A stretch of 64,000 nucleotides of DNA from Paracyclopina nana (taxonomy: Eukaryota > Arthropoda > Copepoda > Cyclopoida > Cyclopettidae), in the NCBI GenBank assembly GCA_019096065.1, contig JAGUCH010000001.1, positions 14,136,001-14,200,000 on the forward strand. Reading direction: 5' to 3'. The translations under genes and the position numbers were made by a program. The notes beneath the pieces are model-generated. The model was not told the DNA's origin and did no database searches. It saw only the letters and a program-made list of their open reading frames with translations. Shown here piece by piece: positions 43,601 through 58,600 of the stretch. Within the stretch, counting starts at the first letter, position 1. Each line of letters opens with the position of its first letter.

Positions 43601-46600
43601 TAAGGGTCTCTTGGGAAATGGGATAAAAGTTGTCGTCATGCATGCCCACTGTGCTCCAGGGGGCAATATGTTATTTTTAGGGGGTAACTTTGGCGCAAAA
43701 TTGAGGAACCTTCCCGCGGATGAATTTTTTTCATTTTTTGCACAGAGTCAGCCAAAGGTTAGTACTTTTAAATAAAAGAATAAAAAAATGACCCTTTTTT
43801 GTTTGGAGCCAGATATTGTCCGTCAAAGTTTTGCTAATTTTAGCCAATATAACTTTGTTTTACAGACTACAGAATTATGGCCTGAAAAAGAAATTTTATT
43901 ATAATTATGATATGTTGTAAACAATTGTTATTATGGTCATTTTTTGTTTTGGTAGCATCTGGGGGTACTTCCTGAATAAAAGTTTTATGGTTTATTGAAA
44001 AAATGGTGTTAATTGCAAGAATTACGTTTGTATGTTACATAATTTATTTTTCACCTCTAAAAATGAAATTTTATTATAATTATTGGCTGTGGCAAGCAAC
44101 TTTTATTTTTACTAAGATGAGGTTTGATGGCTTTTTAAGATACTTTTATAATAAACATACATCAGTCTTGTTTAAACTTATATATTTGTTATATGAACTT
44201 GAATATATTGAGCTGAAAATGAAATTTTATTATAAATATGTGGTATATTCAACAACTTTTATTTTTGCTATGATAATGTTGGATCATTTTTGGGGGTAGT
44301 TTAACAGTAAATGTATTAGTTATTATCAAATAACTGCCCCTAAAATTGAGAACACCAAAGTATGACAATATTAAAAGTTGCTCCTTATACCCCATATTTA
44401 TAACAAAATTTCATTTCCAATTCATGCATTTTTATTTTACCAATCAGAAACTAAGGTTTTTTAATTAAACCATTTTTTCAAAAAGTCATAAAACTTTTAT
44501 TCAGGAAGTACCCCCAGATGCTGCCCAAACAAAAAATGACCATAACAAAAATTGTTCACAACATATCATAATTATAATAAAATTTCTTTTTCAGGCCATA
44601 ATTCTGAAGTCTGTAAAACAAAGTTATATTGGCTAAAATTAGCAAAACTTTGACGGACAATATCTGGCTCCAAACAAAAAAGGGTCATTTTTTTATTCTT
44701 TTATTTAAAAGTACTAACCTTTGGCTGACTCTGTGCAAAAAATGAAAAAAATTCATCCGCGGGAAGGTTCCTCAATTTTGCGCCAAAGTTACCCCCTAAA
44801 AATAACATATTGCCCCCTGGAGCACAGTGGGCATGCATGACGACAACTTTTATCCCATTTCCCAAGAGACCCTTAGGGGATATAACAATGCACAAAAAAT
44901 GGGTTGATAAAAGTTGCCTCATGTGGCCACCAGGGGGGTCCAAAGTTTTACTACATAAGAATGTCTCCAAACTTTGGGGGCGTGTATCTCCCCTCCCAGG
45001 GGTCCAAGGGCAAAACCCTTTGGTACAGTGAGTATCTAGGGGTAGCCCCTCAAGATGGTCCATAGGATTTTTGAAAAGCTGTCGGAGCCACTAGACTCAT
45101 TCTGCAATGCTATGGGATTCTCACTCTTAAGTTTCCCATTTTTGCCGAGAAAAATGTGCCCACGTGCATGTTTCAATTAAAAAAGTTGGTTTTTGGTTGC
45201 ATTTTTCGGCTTTAGTAGTCCTCAGCAATGCATTTCTCCCATATTTGCGCATTTTTGTCCACATTGAGTAATTGCTTTCTTCAAACTCCATGTGTGTGAA
45301 TATTTGTAAAGTAGCTGCCAAAAAGACACAAAACTATATATGGTATGCATCAAAAGGGAAAAAGTAGCTCTGGAGGAAGTTAAGTGCCAACTCATAATTA
45401 ATTCCATGCCAACTTTAAGAAAGCCAAGAGAATCCCAAAAAAGATACATTTGTCTTGAAGATCATAGAAATTTTTTGCTGGTAAAGTGAGGAATTTCGTT
45501 GACATAAATTGCTTCAATTGGACCACTTCAATTAGTTTTCTTTTAAGAGCCAAGCATGGGCTGAATTTCTAACAAGATGGAGACTTTCATTTCAAGGGGA
45601 TTGAGAGATATTCTCTATCACTGTGGATTGAGCCTTCCTTAGCATTTTGCATCATCTGTTAGAATTAGAGCTCAATTTGTTTATAAGGCAATCAAATTTA
45701 TTTTTAAGACATTTGTTGGTGCTAGTACCCTCAGTGTGGCAGACTTGCAACCCTTTTTCAAGCTGTCCATTTGACAAAGTGAGCAATTTTTTACCTCTTT
45801 TAAAATATCCTTTTGTACAAATACTTGCAACCCACCGATCCCTGAAAATGGGTCAATTCTAGTGGAAAAGCTAACTAAAAATAACGCAGACTCAGTCAAT
45901 TTGTGTAGGCATCCGCCAACCTGCATATTTTGTTGCATACCATGGCAAATTCAATTTCGTTTTCCTTGCTTGACTTTGCAAACTGACCCTGAATATTCTT
46001 CAGTTCAGAAAAAATTTCAAGGGCACACTTAGAATTGAAAAAGTGATGTGCTGAGAATTCCTAGACATTTACATTCGAAGTACAGAATTTATTTTCTGAA
46101 GAACACACTTATTGCTTTTTTCTGTGAGGTATGATGCAATCAGCTCTCAAACTGAATATTTCAACAAAAAGTTTTTCTTTCAGAAAGTTAAGACACATCC
46201 ATGCATGTTTCTCTTGAAAGTGTAAGCTGCTGCTCTCATTTGACACCTTAATGAAATATGCAATTTAGAGACCTTGCCTTACTTACTAAGTATGCAGCTT
46301 TCAGCTCTTACTTATCACATAGGCTGACATGAGCTTGCTCTTGTGGTTTCTCATTAAAAGACCATTTTTGTCAAGATTCCTGCGGAATTCCTTGGTATCC
46401 AAACACCAGATGATTCCGTTTTGAGCTACCTTGTTTGGTCATGCAATTTTGCTTGAGTATGATCTGCAGTAAAAGAAGCAGAGCGCTATAGAAACCTTAT
46501 AGTGTAAAAAAGAAGCTTCTTGATTCTATTACTACTCCTTCAGCTCTTCTAGCAAAAAAGAACTAACAGTCATCAGCGTTGCCCTTTGATTCGAGGTGCT

Positions 46601-49600
46601 GATGCGAAAGGTTCCTTCCTAATTGGCTAGAAAAGCTCTCTTTTCCAAGCTTTCAGAATGTGATTTTATTGCTGCAGCAAATTTTTGGAAGATCAAGTCA
46701 GCCTGTGATTTTCTCAGCTACACATCATCAATTTTTCTCTCTTTCTCCTTTTTTCGTCTCCTTTTTCTCGGAACAGGTATGCCAATTACTGCTATGGTGA
46801 CTTTTCCAGTCTTGTTTGTCGTGTTTTACCTGAGAAAAGGACCAGACCCTTAACGGGTCCCATGAGAAGGGCATATTTTTTAGCATTTTTCTAATGGCTT
46901 AGGGCGTTATTGCACTTAAGCATATAATATTTTTTTTCTTTTTTCATTGTTGAAAAAGTAGTGGTAGCTCTATGTAGTCACGACTCTTTACTTTCGGCCA
47001 ATTTTTCATGCTGCTGAGCTATGCAAACTTATATGTGAGGTTGTAAAAAGATAATTTTAGTAATTTGGTTTGCTTTTGTGTAGCCATTACTGCTGTTACA
47101 TAAAAAAGTGAACACAAAGGAACCTCTTTTTTTCCCCTCGGACTTTAGCATCCGGCATTCAGTTTACAAGATGCTGAGATAAAAAGAGGGTGAGGGGTTG
47201 ATTAATGATCAAATTGATCAAGTATGCAGTAATGCTAAAGAAGCAGCCCTAATGTTTTCAAACGGTGCCCTAGAGAATCCATTGTTTTGCATGTTATTAA
47301 AAGGCTTTCTCCTCGTTTTAAGATGCTTTTTTAAATTGAATTTACCATTTTGAAGGGCCTCTCGTACTATGAGCCAATTTGAGATTTTTTCTCACAAATA
47401 CTCGAGCATGTCCCATTATTTGCTCTTTTAACAAGATTAATCGCTGTTTTTCTTCTCCCCTTTCTACCACTACTTGCAGCTTTGAATTTAGAAAGGGAAT
47501 TCAAGATGAGGGGGTTGATTTCACTCAAACTAGTGCTACTTACAGCTAAACGTACTATTCATTATGAAAGTGTTCGCCGTCTCTGTGGCTGAGATTCCTC
47601 ACCAAAGCTAATAAAATGACTAAAGCAAAAAAGTAGTAGATATTTTTTCTTAGGGCTGTTTTGAAAAGAAACCAAATGTCTTATTATATATCACATATCA
47701 CACCTAAGATGGAGGAGAAAGCTCGATTTTATGCCTATTTATCCTTGTGTGCATGTGAGAAAATCTAATTTGATCCTGCTAGTCAACATCAATTAAGCCT
47801 AGCTGGAAAAGTCGTTGAGGCACGATGTATCAATGCTGTAAAAAGTCATGGGATTTTTAGGCCCTTTTTGACCCACAGTGCTTTTATGCAGTCGCGTTCT
47901 AAAGAAGTCGTCCTTTTGATTAATGAACTTGATGTAGTGCAAGTATATAGAATCACTTAGCATTGACATGTGCACATCACATGTGTGATGCATTCTGAAA
48001 CGGTTTCTTATTTGCATGCATAGCCAATGCCTCACAGTGGATCTTCTGTGAGGCTTTACAAAAGCCTTTGAGTAAAAAAAAACAGCTAGCTTTTATTGAG
48101 CCATAAAATCAGATACAAATCAAGACATTCCAGATGATGGGAAGTTTTTCTGTCTTATCAGGATTTTTTAGCGCAGTTTACCCCACTGTGTTAGAGGAGA
48201 AAGACATTGCTAATAGCTAAACGGATATGCAGGACTAGCTTGAGGCCCATTGCGCGTATTTGCTATATTCACATTGTGATGCACCGCTTATTATGACTGA
48301 TGAAAGCTCTTGCTAATAGGTCACTTGATAATCTTGGCAGAAAATAAACTCAGGTGTAGGCGGTTGCTAATAGCTTCCAAAGTGTTGTAGAAAGCCAAAA
48401 AATGAATACTTTATCTCTGGACTCCCCACTGTGCACTCATACATTGTTATGATTAGGAATATGCAGTAGTTGTGACCTTCTGAAGATGACAGCCACCATC
48501 TTCTCGCTGTTGGGGGTCAAGAAAATTCAGCTTCTCTCCAGATTGGATTAGCTTGCTACTTTAGAAAATGTCTTTAAAGCTGGAAATAGAAGAAGAAGCC
48601 TCTTTCTTGTGCCAAAATGTCACTCCACTCAACATTTGAGTTTGGTCAAGCTGCTTCGAAGGCCAACAAGGTGACGTCAAGTAAATAGAATCATTTCTAA
48701 CTGAGAGGGGAAAACCTAAGTCTGGAAAAACGTGCTACTTTTCTCGCATATTATCTGAAGGAATCATATGACAGCTACGATATGTATTCAACACCATCGG
48801 TGCCATTTTAAGCCAAATGATCTTTTGTCCCCAGATTTTCACCCACGAGGCCTCCAGTACATTGGACAGGTGTGAGGCCAGCCGTTGGTTATGGTCCAGT
48901 GTGCCCACAAGCTTTGCCAGACATTTCAAATGAAACCGAGGCTCTTCAGCAAATTCCACAGAGCAGGTTGGACTATTTGAAGAAAGTTGCCCACAATCTG
49001 AATCAACAGTCAGAGGACTGCCTCTACCTCAACATTTATGTTCCAAGTAAGTTTTTTTCCCTATCTTTCTTTGAATTAGTTGTTGCTCTGATTTTATCCC
49101 AGCTAAGCTCTTTTTGGGGAGGATAGAATTGAGTGTATATAAATTGACTGGAGCAAAGCCCTTCTTGGATCCTCTATTATCGCTCTAATTGACAGGCCTT
49201 TCTAGGCAAAAGCTTTCTTAAGGGCTCTATAGTGGGGAATTTTGACGATGATCTTTTTGATCTCGAGTTGGATGTCTACCATCAAGCTCTTTCTGGAAAA
49301 TGAGGTCTGACAGAGGGGTTCATTTGCTTCCGTTTCTACGACTACTAGGAACTTGGCCTCTCATGCTCACATAAAAGACACCTCATTTAGGATATACTAC
49401 GTACTCCTAACCACCAAGTTACTCGGTCAGCCCCAAATTGTAGCAAAAAATTCTGCACTATTGGCCGTTCTCATTTTGCCAGAAAAAGCTAAGCTAAGGT
49501 AAAAAAGCAAAGCAAGCGCTCAAAATTAAAAGCAAAGCAGCTGCTTTTTTCTATGATGAGCGAAATGAGCCAACGCAAACAAGGTATGTCGCTCAACATT

Positions 49601-52600
49601 TATAATATGCCGCTGCGTTGCTTTTAAAAATGTTGAGCGGTTTTTTTACCTTTGCTTGGCTTTTTCGGGGAATATGAGAAAGGCCTTATCTCCATAAGCC
49701 AACAGAAAATTATGCCTGCATATCTGCAATAGATATATGCATCCTATCATAATTTTATGGCGAATGGGTTATTTTAAATATTCAAAAGCCAGACACGTAG
49801 GCGCCACCCATGATTGAGTATCCAGACTTGATGGCGCCCAACTGCGCTGGATCCATAAAAATCGTAACTTTTTCGCCTTTTGGTCCTCGTTGCGCTTGGT
49901 GCTACCGCTGTGATCTTCAGAAGAACTTTCAAAGTGCCATTAAAAGCACCTGGCAGAATTTGGCCATTTTTCGGGGTTTTGTTCTCCTTGGCCATAATAG
50001 TCGTAAGATCTGGAAATGGCACCGCTATATGATTGATTGGCACCTTTTTGCAAAAAACTGAAGAATGGGCGTTTGAAAAATGTCCTAGATCCTCACTAAA
50101 AATTGGATGTCACCATCCTTTGGTGATGGCGGGACCTTTTTACCCAGCAAAATCTTTTTTTGAATAGACACCGAATACCGGGCTTTTTTCTCACAATTTC
50201 TGGCTCTGTAATGGAGCAAAACTTTGCAGGCTTGCTGAATCCTTGGACGTATTCAAAGTTGAAGTGGATCTTCTTGCTGATCACAGTGGGCTAAATAATT
50301 CGGGAAAAAAACTCGCTTTGGCAACAAGCCCTTGTTTCAGCAGCTATCTCTAGCTTTTCACATGAAGATTTGGTTAATTTCTCCCCGAATTTGCCAACTG
50401 TGCATAATATTCGTGTGAGTACCCTACAGCCAGCTCAATATTTTTATATTGCGCTCTTGGGACTTAATATCCACAGAGTTCCATGAAGAGGTGCACAGTA
50501 GCCAAATATGAAAATAAATCTCCATTTACGATGGTGTGCTACGCATGGAATGCTGAAAGCCTACTCTTTCGAAAAAAGAATCATTCCTCCTTTTTGGGTC
50601 AATTTTCCCTTTGTGGTGTGCGTGCCAACATTGCATATGATGGGACAACAAGTCAGTTCGGACAAAACCTCATGAAAAAAAATAGAAACGTAAGAAGTGT
50701 TGAAAAAGAAGAGTGTCCCATCAGCTGTTGCATTAAACAACCATCATAGCACATGGCGGCCCAAAAGCTTGAAAAGAGCCTCTTGCTTTTACGGAAAAAA
50801 CTCTATTTGCTTTCGTGATTTCTGTGCTTACTTCTTATGATTCAGTCTAGACTAGCTGAATGTTATTGTCTGTCTGCCGTCCATGCCAAAAATCCAAACA
50901 AAAGCCAGAGCACCCTAAATAAATACGTTGCAGTATCACTCGAGTCCCTAAGTTGGTAGAAAGATGTACACATAGGCTTAGTCTCTTCTGGAGATTTCAT
51001 AGTGACCAAGCCACGGTCATTATCGATTCTTATGTAGTTCCATCGCAACCTACTCAGTACATAAGAAACGATAATGACCGTGGCTTGGTCACTATGAAAT
51101 CTCCAGAAGAGACTAAGCCAAAGTGTAAGCTACTTACGATGAATACAGCGAGCCCCCATACCGGCATTTCCATTTGGCAATGGTCTTGGCTATCTATGGC
51201 ATCTTTTTATGCCTTGCTATTCTGCTGAGATGACATTAGTTGGCATATGGCCCTTTCTCAGTTGTCATCACCCTCATCTCGCGCTCATTTCCGAAAAATG
51301 GTACAACCAATCAATCTATGCAATCATTGCATCATAGGCCATTTTCCATTTTTTTCATCTGCTCTTGGCCTGGTGCTAAGATTTTAAAAAGGATTTGTTG
51401 TCATGAAAGGCAGCATGTTGCGACAAAAGCATGCTTGTAGCCCCTGTTTTTTGCGAGCAAAATACTATATTTTGGTGGTATAATAAAGCACCAAAGACAA
51501 AGAGAATGTTTGTGGGCCTCAAATACAGAGAACAGCACACTGAGCAAATGGGTTGCATTTTCATTTCCCATTATATACGTTTGTGGGTGAGGTTGGCCAA
51601 TAAACACAAAACTATATACATATAATAGCACACTTCTCATTGATTTTATTAAGCTTCTTCTCCCACTGTGCGCAACTTTTGGGCTTTTAGAGTGCGAAAA
51701 AGGAGGATTTACCAGCCAGTGGTAAAGGACAAATTCTCACATTCGAATTGATGTGCGTGAAAACATGGCGAATCACAGCTGGGAGAAAGCTCCTAAAAAC
51801 GCTTTATTTTATGGAATTAGAAAAACCAAGGTTCAAAGCAATGATATATTTTTGTTTGTAAAACTAGTTTCATATCCAGTTTTTCCCTGTGTGCTATTGC
51901 TTCCACCTCTATAGTGGTGGGAACAGCACCTACGGATTTAAAAAGTTTCTCTTCTTTTAGAGCCAACCTCGGAAATCTGCAAAGAGGAAAAAGACAGGAT
52001 AATTTTAGCTAGCATGCGGCAAAGTCACCTTTTCCTTTCAAAGTTGTCGAAAAAGTGACGCTTGAGATTTTATTTACTGCTTGTACATCCCTTATAAATC
52101 GTATTATTGAAGTGGCTTCAACAATTAGGAGGAGATGGTTGGAGAAAGCTCTCTTGTCATTGTTGCAACCTGAGAAATGTATTACGGAAATTATTAAGGC
52201 ATCCGGTTCCCATCAACAGAAGAGGAATGTAATAAATTTTCCAGTTAACAAAAAACCGAAAAAAGGATGCGCTATATAACACTTTGTAAGTCGATCCAGC
52301 GTCGGAAGTGGGAATGTATTTTCGGTCAGGCTTTTGACTTCTTATGAAAAAGTCAGCTGTTGTCCAGCAACTAGTTACAGGTCTAGCAGATGCAGATTGA
52401 AAAAGTCTGCAAATGCTCACATTCAATAAAGAGTTACTTAGCATTTGGGTACATCTTCGTGTCCACTTCTTTTTGAAAGCTGGTAGTGCTCATAGTGCAT
52501 ACTGCACAAAAAAGGAGAACTTGAATGGTACATACATAGTATACTACACTGACCTTTTTGAGTGGAGACTTTCCTTTTGGTAATGGATCTCTTTTCTTGT

Positions 52601-55600
52601 TTGTGTATTGCTCAGTTTTTTTCCACAACAAATAGGGCCTTTTTGTAGCAAAAGAAGGCCACAAGGCTCAGAGGTAGTGAGGTGGTGGAAAGTTTACCTC
52701 TAAAGATTTATTGGTTGAGCTCCTCTGGGTCAAACTTTTGCCAAGTCTTTACACGATTTCTGTGTGCTAGCTCCTGTTGATTTGCTGAAGCAATCCAGCT
52801 TTTTGACCAATCCTTTGAGGCTCAGGCTTCATCAAAAAGTTCACACCTATCGGATACTTTCTAATTGAGCTTAACCACCTCCACTCACCCCCTGTGGAAA
52901 TTAGAAAGCAATCTGTGAATCCCCCGATTTTGATTTTAAGGAATATTGTGTTGTTCAGTGTAAGAAGCGAGCCTTGGCCTCTTTTGGCCTTGATTGACAT
53001 TGCATCCATATTTTGAGGAGAAAGCAATCTTCATCCTGAGTGTGTCATATTCATTCGGATTTATGGTCAATCATATAACCCCTCACAGCACGGAGTACAA
53101 TGGGGGGGGAATCTGGGAGAAGGCTGTAAAAAAATTCATTTCAAGCCGAGCTGCTACAAACTTAATCTGATTTTTTCCCCTGAATTGTTTCAGATGATCC
53201 AGCCAGCCAGCCCCTGAGTGAGACTGGTTCAGAAGATGAAGACAAGAAACCTCGACATACTTATCCTGTCATGGTTTATATCCATGGTGAAAGTTTTTCA
53301 TGGGGATCCGGAAACATCCATGATGGAAGGGTGCTAGCCACATATGGAAAGGTGGTCGTTGTCACCATCAATTACAGGCTTGGAGTTCTTGGTAAACTCT
53401 TTTACTTTCTTAGCCGAACAATTGTGCATTGGCGAAAAGTAGAAATTTGGCTGTGCAAACTTTGTCGAGATTCTTTGAGACTTCTCCTTCTCCGCAGGAG
53501 GAGGTCCTCTTTTTGTGTAAAACCAAACCATTTATTTGTCTTTCTTGGCAAAAGTCAAACAGTGCACTTGCAAAACCAGAAAAAGCTTGAAAAGTGCAAA
53601 GATGCAATTTTATTGAGGTTGGCGCACAAAAGTGATCAAAATCACTGCTCGCACAAAAATCGAAGGCCTCCTTTTCAATCCCAAATAGTAAATATATTCT
53701 GCTCTGTGCTATACCGTTCTTAGCGGTGGACATTATGTAAGAAAAAAAGCCAAGTTTCGCAATGCCGAAAGCCTCTTATTGCAGTAGTCAAAATTGAAAG
53801 GCACGCTGACTCGGAAATGCAACTGCAGAAAGGGGGAAAAAATCTGCATCTCCGTCTTTTGAAGTGGCTTCATTTCAGGCTTTCTTAATACGAATATCAA
53901 CCCTGGGAGGAAGCCTCGAATGGCTAACTACGGTCTAATGGACCAGATTGCAGCCCTCAAATGGGTCCAGGAAAATATACGACAGTTTGGTGGCGATCCA
54001 CAATCAGTGACTCTTTTCGGACACAATCGTGGTGCGGCGTGCATCCATTACTTGATGCAATCGCCTGTTGTCGTTCCAGGTAACAAAGAAAAAACGAGGG
54101 AGCTGAAAAATGCACTCTGTCATTCGAAATGGGAGCAAGGTCACTAATCTTGATTGAAGCTAAAATTGGCTCTTGACCTCAATGCTTGGGGCTTTTATAT
54201 GCTAGTGTAATCAGCCAATTAATATAATTGGTCCAGCTGTTTTTTGCTGGCTTCAAAAAGTTCCAATAATTATTACCAGGAGAAACGGTTGGGAAAATGT
54301 CCTGCAGGCCACTTCTCTTTGATGAAGATCAATAGAGCTTGAGGGGGAGCTGCTTCAAGATTTTTGTGTAACCAACTCAGAGCTCTATGCTGCTACTGCA
54401 AAGCTCAACTCCAACTTTTTGCTGTAGCTGCTACTGTTGTTGTTGTTGGTGTGCTCGCATCCTCGGTCATATCACTTTTAATTTGTTCAAGATGCATCTT
54501 TCGCTACTCTACTACTACTAATACTGCAATTGCTGGGCTTTCACTATAATTTGACGTATTTCTTTGCTTGCCATGAAAGTCGCACACACTGGGCTAAATT
54601 GCATCACTGGCATCTCTAGCTGCAGTAATTGTGTTGTAAACTTTATCCTCCATGTGGCTGCAATTTGTGTAGTATTAAGGCCTTTTTTATTCAATTGAGA
54701 CATGATGCGAAGGCCCTTTTGTCAGAAAAAAGGACTTTTCTGACCTTTTTATGAAGAAATGAGAAAGGATTCCTCACTTTCCTAGCCAGTGAAATGGGTC
54801 TTAAGCTTTCTCCTCTGGGGTCTGTCGAATAGTCATGCAAATAGGGCATTTTTATGTCCTCAAGATGTGTTATGCACTGTGAAGCGTGACCCAAAACCAT
54901 TTTGCATCTGCTGATTTACAGCTCGAGCTGAGGAAACCAGATTGGCCTGGCATCCATTGAATTTAAAGCACTTCTTTGACTTGGCTCACTTTACGTGCAT
55001 AACATGATGCACTTCTTCTGCTCTGTAAACTGCAGGATACATCGCAAGTTCTGATGAGTAATGCTCAAAATTAGGATTTTAGCTGCATTGCAACATGGAG
55101 GACACTTTCTTGTAAATTCATAATTTTCATTACTTTTTACCACTTTGAGTAGTAAAAGTGCAGAATTTGAAAAGCCGTTTGAATTGTGTGCAATTTTCGT
55201 TTCATGCCACAGAGTGCGCGGTGTACTCACTGCTGCAACAACTGGCTTGAATTCTTGGTGAAAAGTCATCTTATTTCATTCCAAATGCCCAAAACCTCCC
55301 TGGAATACAAATGATCAAAAGAGGCTCAACATTTGTCAGAACACGCCCCAGTCAGATATTTGAATGCCACTGCTGAGATAATTAGAAAAAACGAGGACGC
55401 TCCTCGGCTCAATCGATGCAGAGGAAAACTTGGCTTGCACTGCTCATCCTAAATTTCCCTCTTTCAGATCTTTTCCACAGAGCTATAATGATGTCAGGCT
55501 CAGCCTTTGGTGATTGGGCCATGGTCGAGGATCCAGTCCACTTTGCTGTCAAGCTGGCATCGAGCTTGAACTGCACAATTCCTAGGTATACAAGAATGAA

Positions 55601-58600
55601 AAACCTTGGGTGAATCTGCCATTCCTATTTTTCCGTAACTTTGCAGGAATATGCTCAAAGACCACGAGGACATATTGAAGTGTTTGCGAGGGCGAAACGT
55701 GGATGATTTGACCAAGTTCAAGTTCGAAACGCCCTCGTTTCTGACCGCAATGGGACCCTCTCGTGATGGGGTCTTAATCCCTGCAGATTTTGGGATGGAC
55801 AGCAACATACGTAAAAGGGCTCACTCCACTAATTATCAGGCAAGCCTGCACCCAGTCTGAGCATTTCTTCCCAGAACTGATTTCGTTGCGTAAATATATA
55901 GTAGCACACATTAGTATGTGGTAACCTGGATTTTTTGCCAGTTTTCTGCCAGCTCTTGAGGTCTTTAGAGCAGCCTCAAACTTTTCCTTGATGAGTTGGC
56001 TGCTTTATTATCATGAAGAAACTCTCGATGGCCTCTGAACATTAATGTTCCCACCTTATACTATGAAGATCCGCATCTTCCAACTTTTTCAACCCTTATA
56101 TTTACCAGCAGGGGAAATTTTCGCTATTGCCAAGGCTGCACTTTTATAAGCTTTCTAAATCTCTATGTATTTACGTTAGTGTGGTGTTGTGCAGAAAAAC
56201 GGACGGTAGCAATAGTGATGTGGAGGCAAAAAATGCTGATGAAAATCCCATTGTTATTCTAGGTTCTTCTCGGCCTCGTCGAGGATGAAACGACCAGCCT
56301 CTATTTTGGCCAATCTGAGGTCACTGAGGGCATCGGACCGGATACACGAGACAAATATTTGAGAACCCTCATCAGAAACACGTACAGCTACCACATGAAT
56401 GAGATTTTTGCCACGGTGCAAAACGAGTACATAGATTGGACTGTCCAAGGGCCTCTCGAGGCCGAGCCACCCATTCGGCCTCGACATTTGCAAATGGCGA
56501 CCTCCAAGGCGCTCACAGACAAACTGTTTTTGGCCCCAATTCTGTGGACTGCAAATTGGTGTAACCAGAGCGCCTTCCAGACGTATTTGTACATCTATTC
56601 CTTTTGTGGCTCGTCTTCCCTCGTAAGTGTCGTATTCAAAAGGCCAGTCTACTTTCATGGTTATGAGGGGATCAATCAAAATTTGCAGCAGCCTACTCAT
56701 CATAAGCTGCATGGCAGGATAGTAATAAGTGTGATGAAATTAGCTGCCTTAAAAGAGAAAGCCTCTCGCAAAGTGTACCAATTTTAGTGGATACATATGG
56801 ATACGTTGTTGCAGCATCTCCACGAGAGTGAAATAGGCTGACATGCTATTTTTATTGCCCCATCATAATAACGTTTCATTTCATGGCAATAGGAGAAACA
56901 AGTCCTTGCTGCATCCCGGCAAAAACGGTCCCTTGGGGCTGCAACTTTTGAAAATGTGCATTTTTGGGTCCGAAAAAATGTGAACAAAGTGAAATTAGCC
57001 CCAGCTGAAATATTGAGCTTTCTACGAGTAGCAACGAAGCGGGTCAATTTCGTTTTAATGCCCTACACGAGTGGAATTCCTTATTTTCTTCTTGTTAAAC
57101 GCGTTAACTTTTGTAGCCAGTCGCCACAGTGGGGAAAATGGGGGGAAAGCGATAGCGAACGCAATGCAACGTCCCTCCTCTCTGCCCACAGCGTGGCTCA
57201 TTCCCCGCGAAATTACAGCTTTGCATCACTTTTTATTAGCCGAAATGCCTGGATTTTTGGAGCTGCACCCACCGTTTTACTTTACTGCTTGCAATTTTGC
57301 ATTTTGCTCAAGTTTCGGCCTAGGGTTCATTCACACAGTGCATTAGCACACTTAGGAGCAACCATTTTACTCCTTTGATAATTTGTCGTTTCAGGGCCCA
57401 GCAGCTCTAAATGAGCGGGATTTGTGCAGAAGCCACCATGGATCTCTTTTGCCGCTCATTTTTGGCTATCCCTTTGCTCCGGAATTGCCCAGTCCGTATC
57501 CACCAACTGTGGGACAACAAGCAACACTTGCTCAGAAAATTGTCACATACTGGGCCAACTTTGCCAGCTCCGGGTATATTAATTAATAAAACCAAGTTTG
57601 AGGCTTCTACTCCCAGGATATTAGAAAGCAGTCGTTGTTGCGAAACTAGGCTAAACTTGCCTTTTTACCTCTTTCTGCGAGGAGGGAAAGCATGGATTCC
57701 CCTTCTTCTTCTGGTGGGAAATTGCCCATTGGAAAAGAATGGTCTTTAAGACCTCTCGAGGCTGACGCTAAAAAATCTGATGCTTTGATATTGTGAGCTC
57801 TGTGTAATAATAAGTGAAATTCTAACCTACTTTTGGCAGGAATCCAAACCGACCATATGATGTGGATCAACTTTTTGGCGGACGTTCCGGTGCCGCCTTA
57901 CCTCAACTTGATGCAGTCAAGCATTGGGACACTTTCGAAGTTGAGGCTCAAAATTACCTCCAGATCGGTATGATTGTCTGTCTCACACAAAACTTTTCCG
58001 CCATCTCCACACACGTGGAGAAAGAACCAAACTTGCCTTCCTTTTTTCGCGTTTTAATCAAACTTTTGCTGACGCCTCGTCGTGGCTCATTATGGAAGGA
58101 ATAATTATGTAAATGTGGCAACTCTAGCAATTCTTAGAGCAGAATGCTGATTTACTCACTGAAACGTGAGTGCAGCAAATTCTTGCTAATAATAGTACAA
58201 GTATATTTTTTGCATGGAAAAAGGAGCTTCAATGTCAGCTTTTATTAATCGTCAAGTGCCCCTTTTCATTCGTCTCTGTCTCGTTTCCAGACACAATATC
58301 GAGGATGGAGCAGCACCCAAGACTCCATGCTATGTCAATTTGGCTGCATTTAGTTCCAAAGTTGCATACTGCAGGAGCCAACAACATTTTCCCAGCCCAT
58401 AATGCTTTTACTGGGCATGACGATCCCTCGTTATTTGCTGGAGTCGTCAGGCCTTCCTCTTTTTCGCATGGCTATCAGGTTGGCATTTCAAACTTAATGC
58501 AGTGTGAACCATCAACTGTGGCTTTTCAAGCTGACTTTTCCCAAGGCTCTCTCTAATCATAAATTCTTTGCAAATAATTAAGAGAGATGCATGAAGGAAA

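Noticed and set aside
43413-43775. 120-codon frame, repeated on the other strand at 44701-45063
   Set aside because: The two frames are mirror images caused by the inverted arms of the foldback element. No domain and no start context were seen.
46623-46853. hydrophobic 76-codon frame in neuroligin intron 2
   Set aside because: The open frame starts at a non-conserved ATG, is hydrophobic only by T-richness and has no neuroligin similarity.
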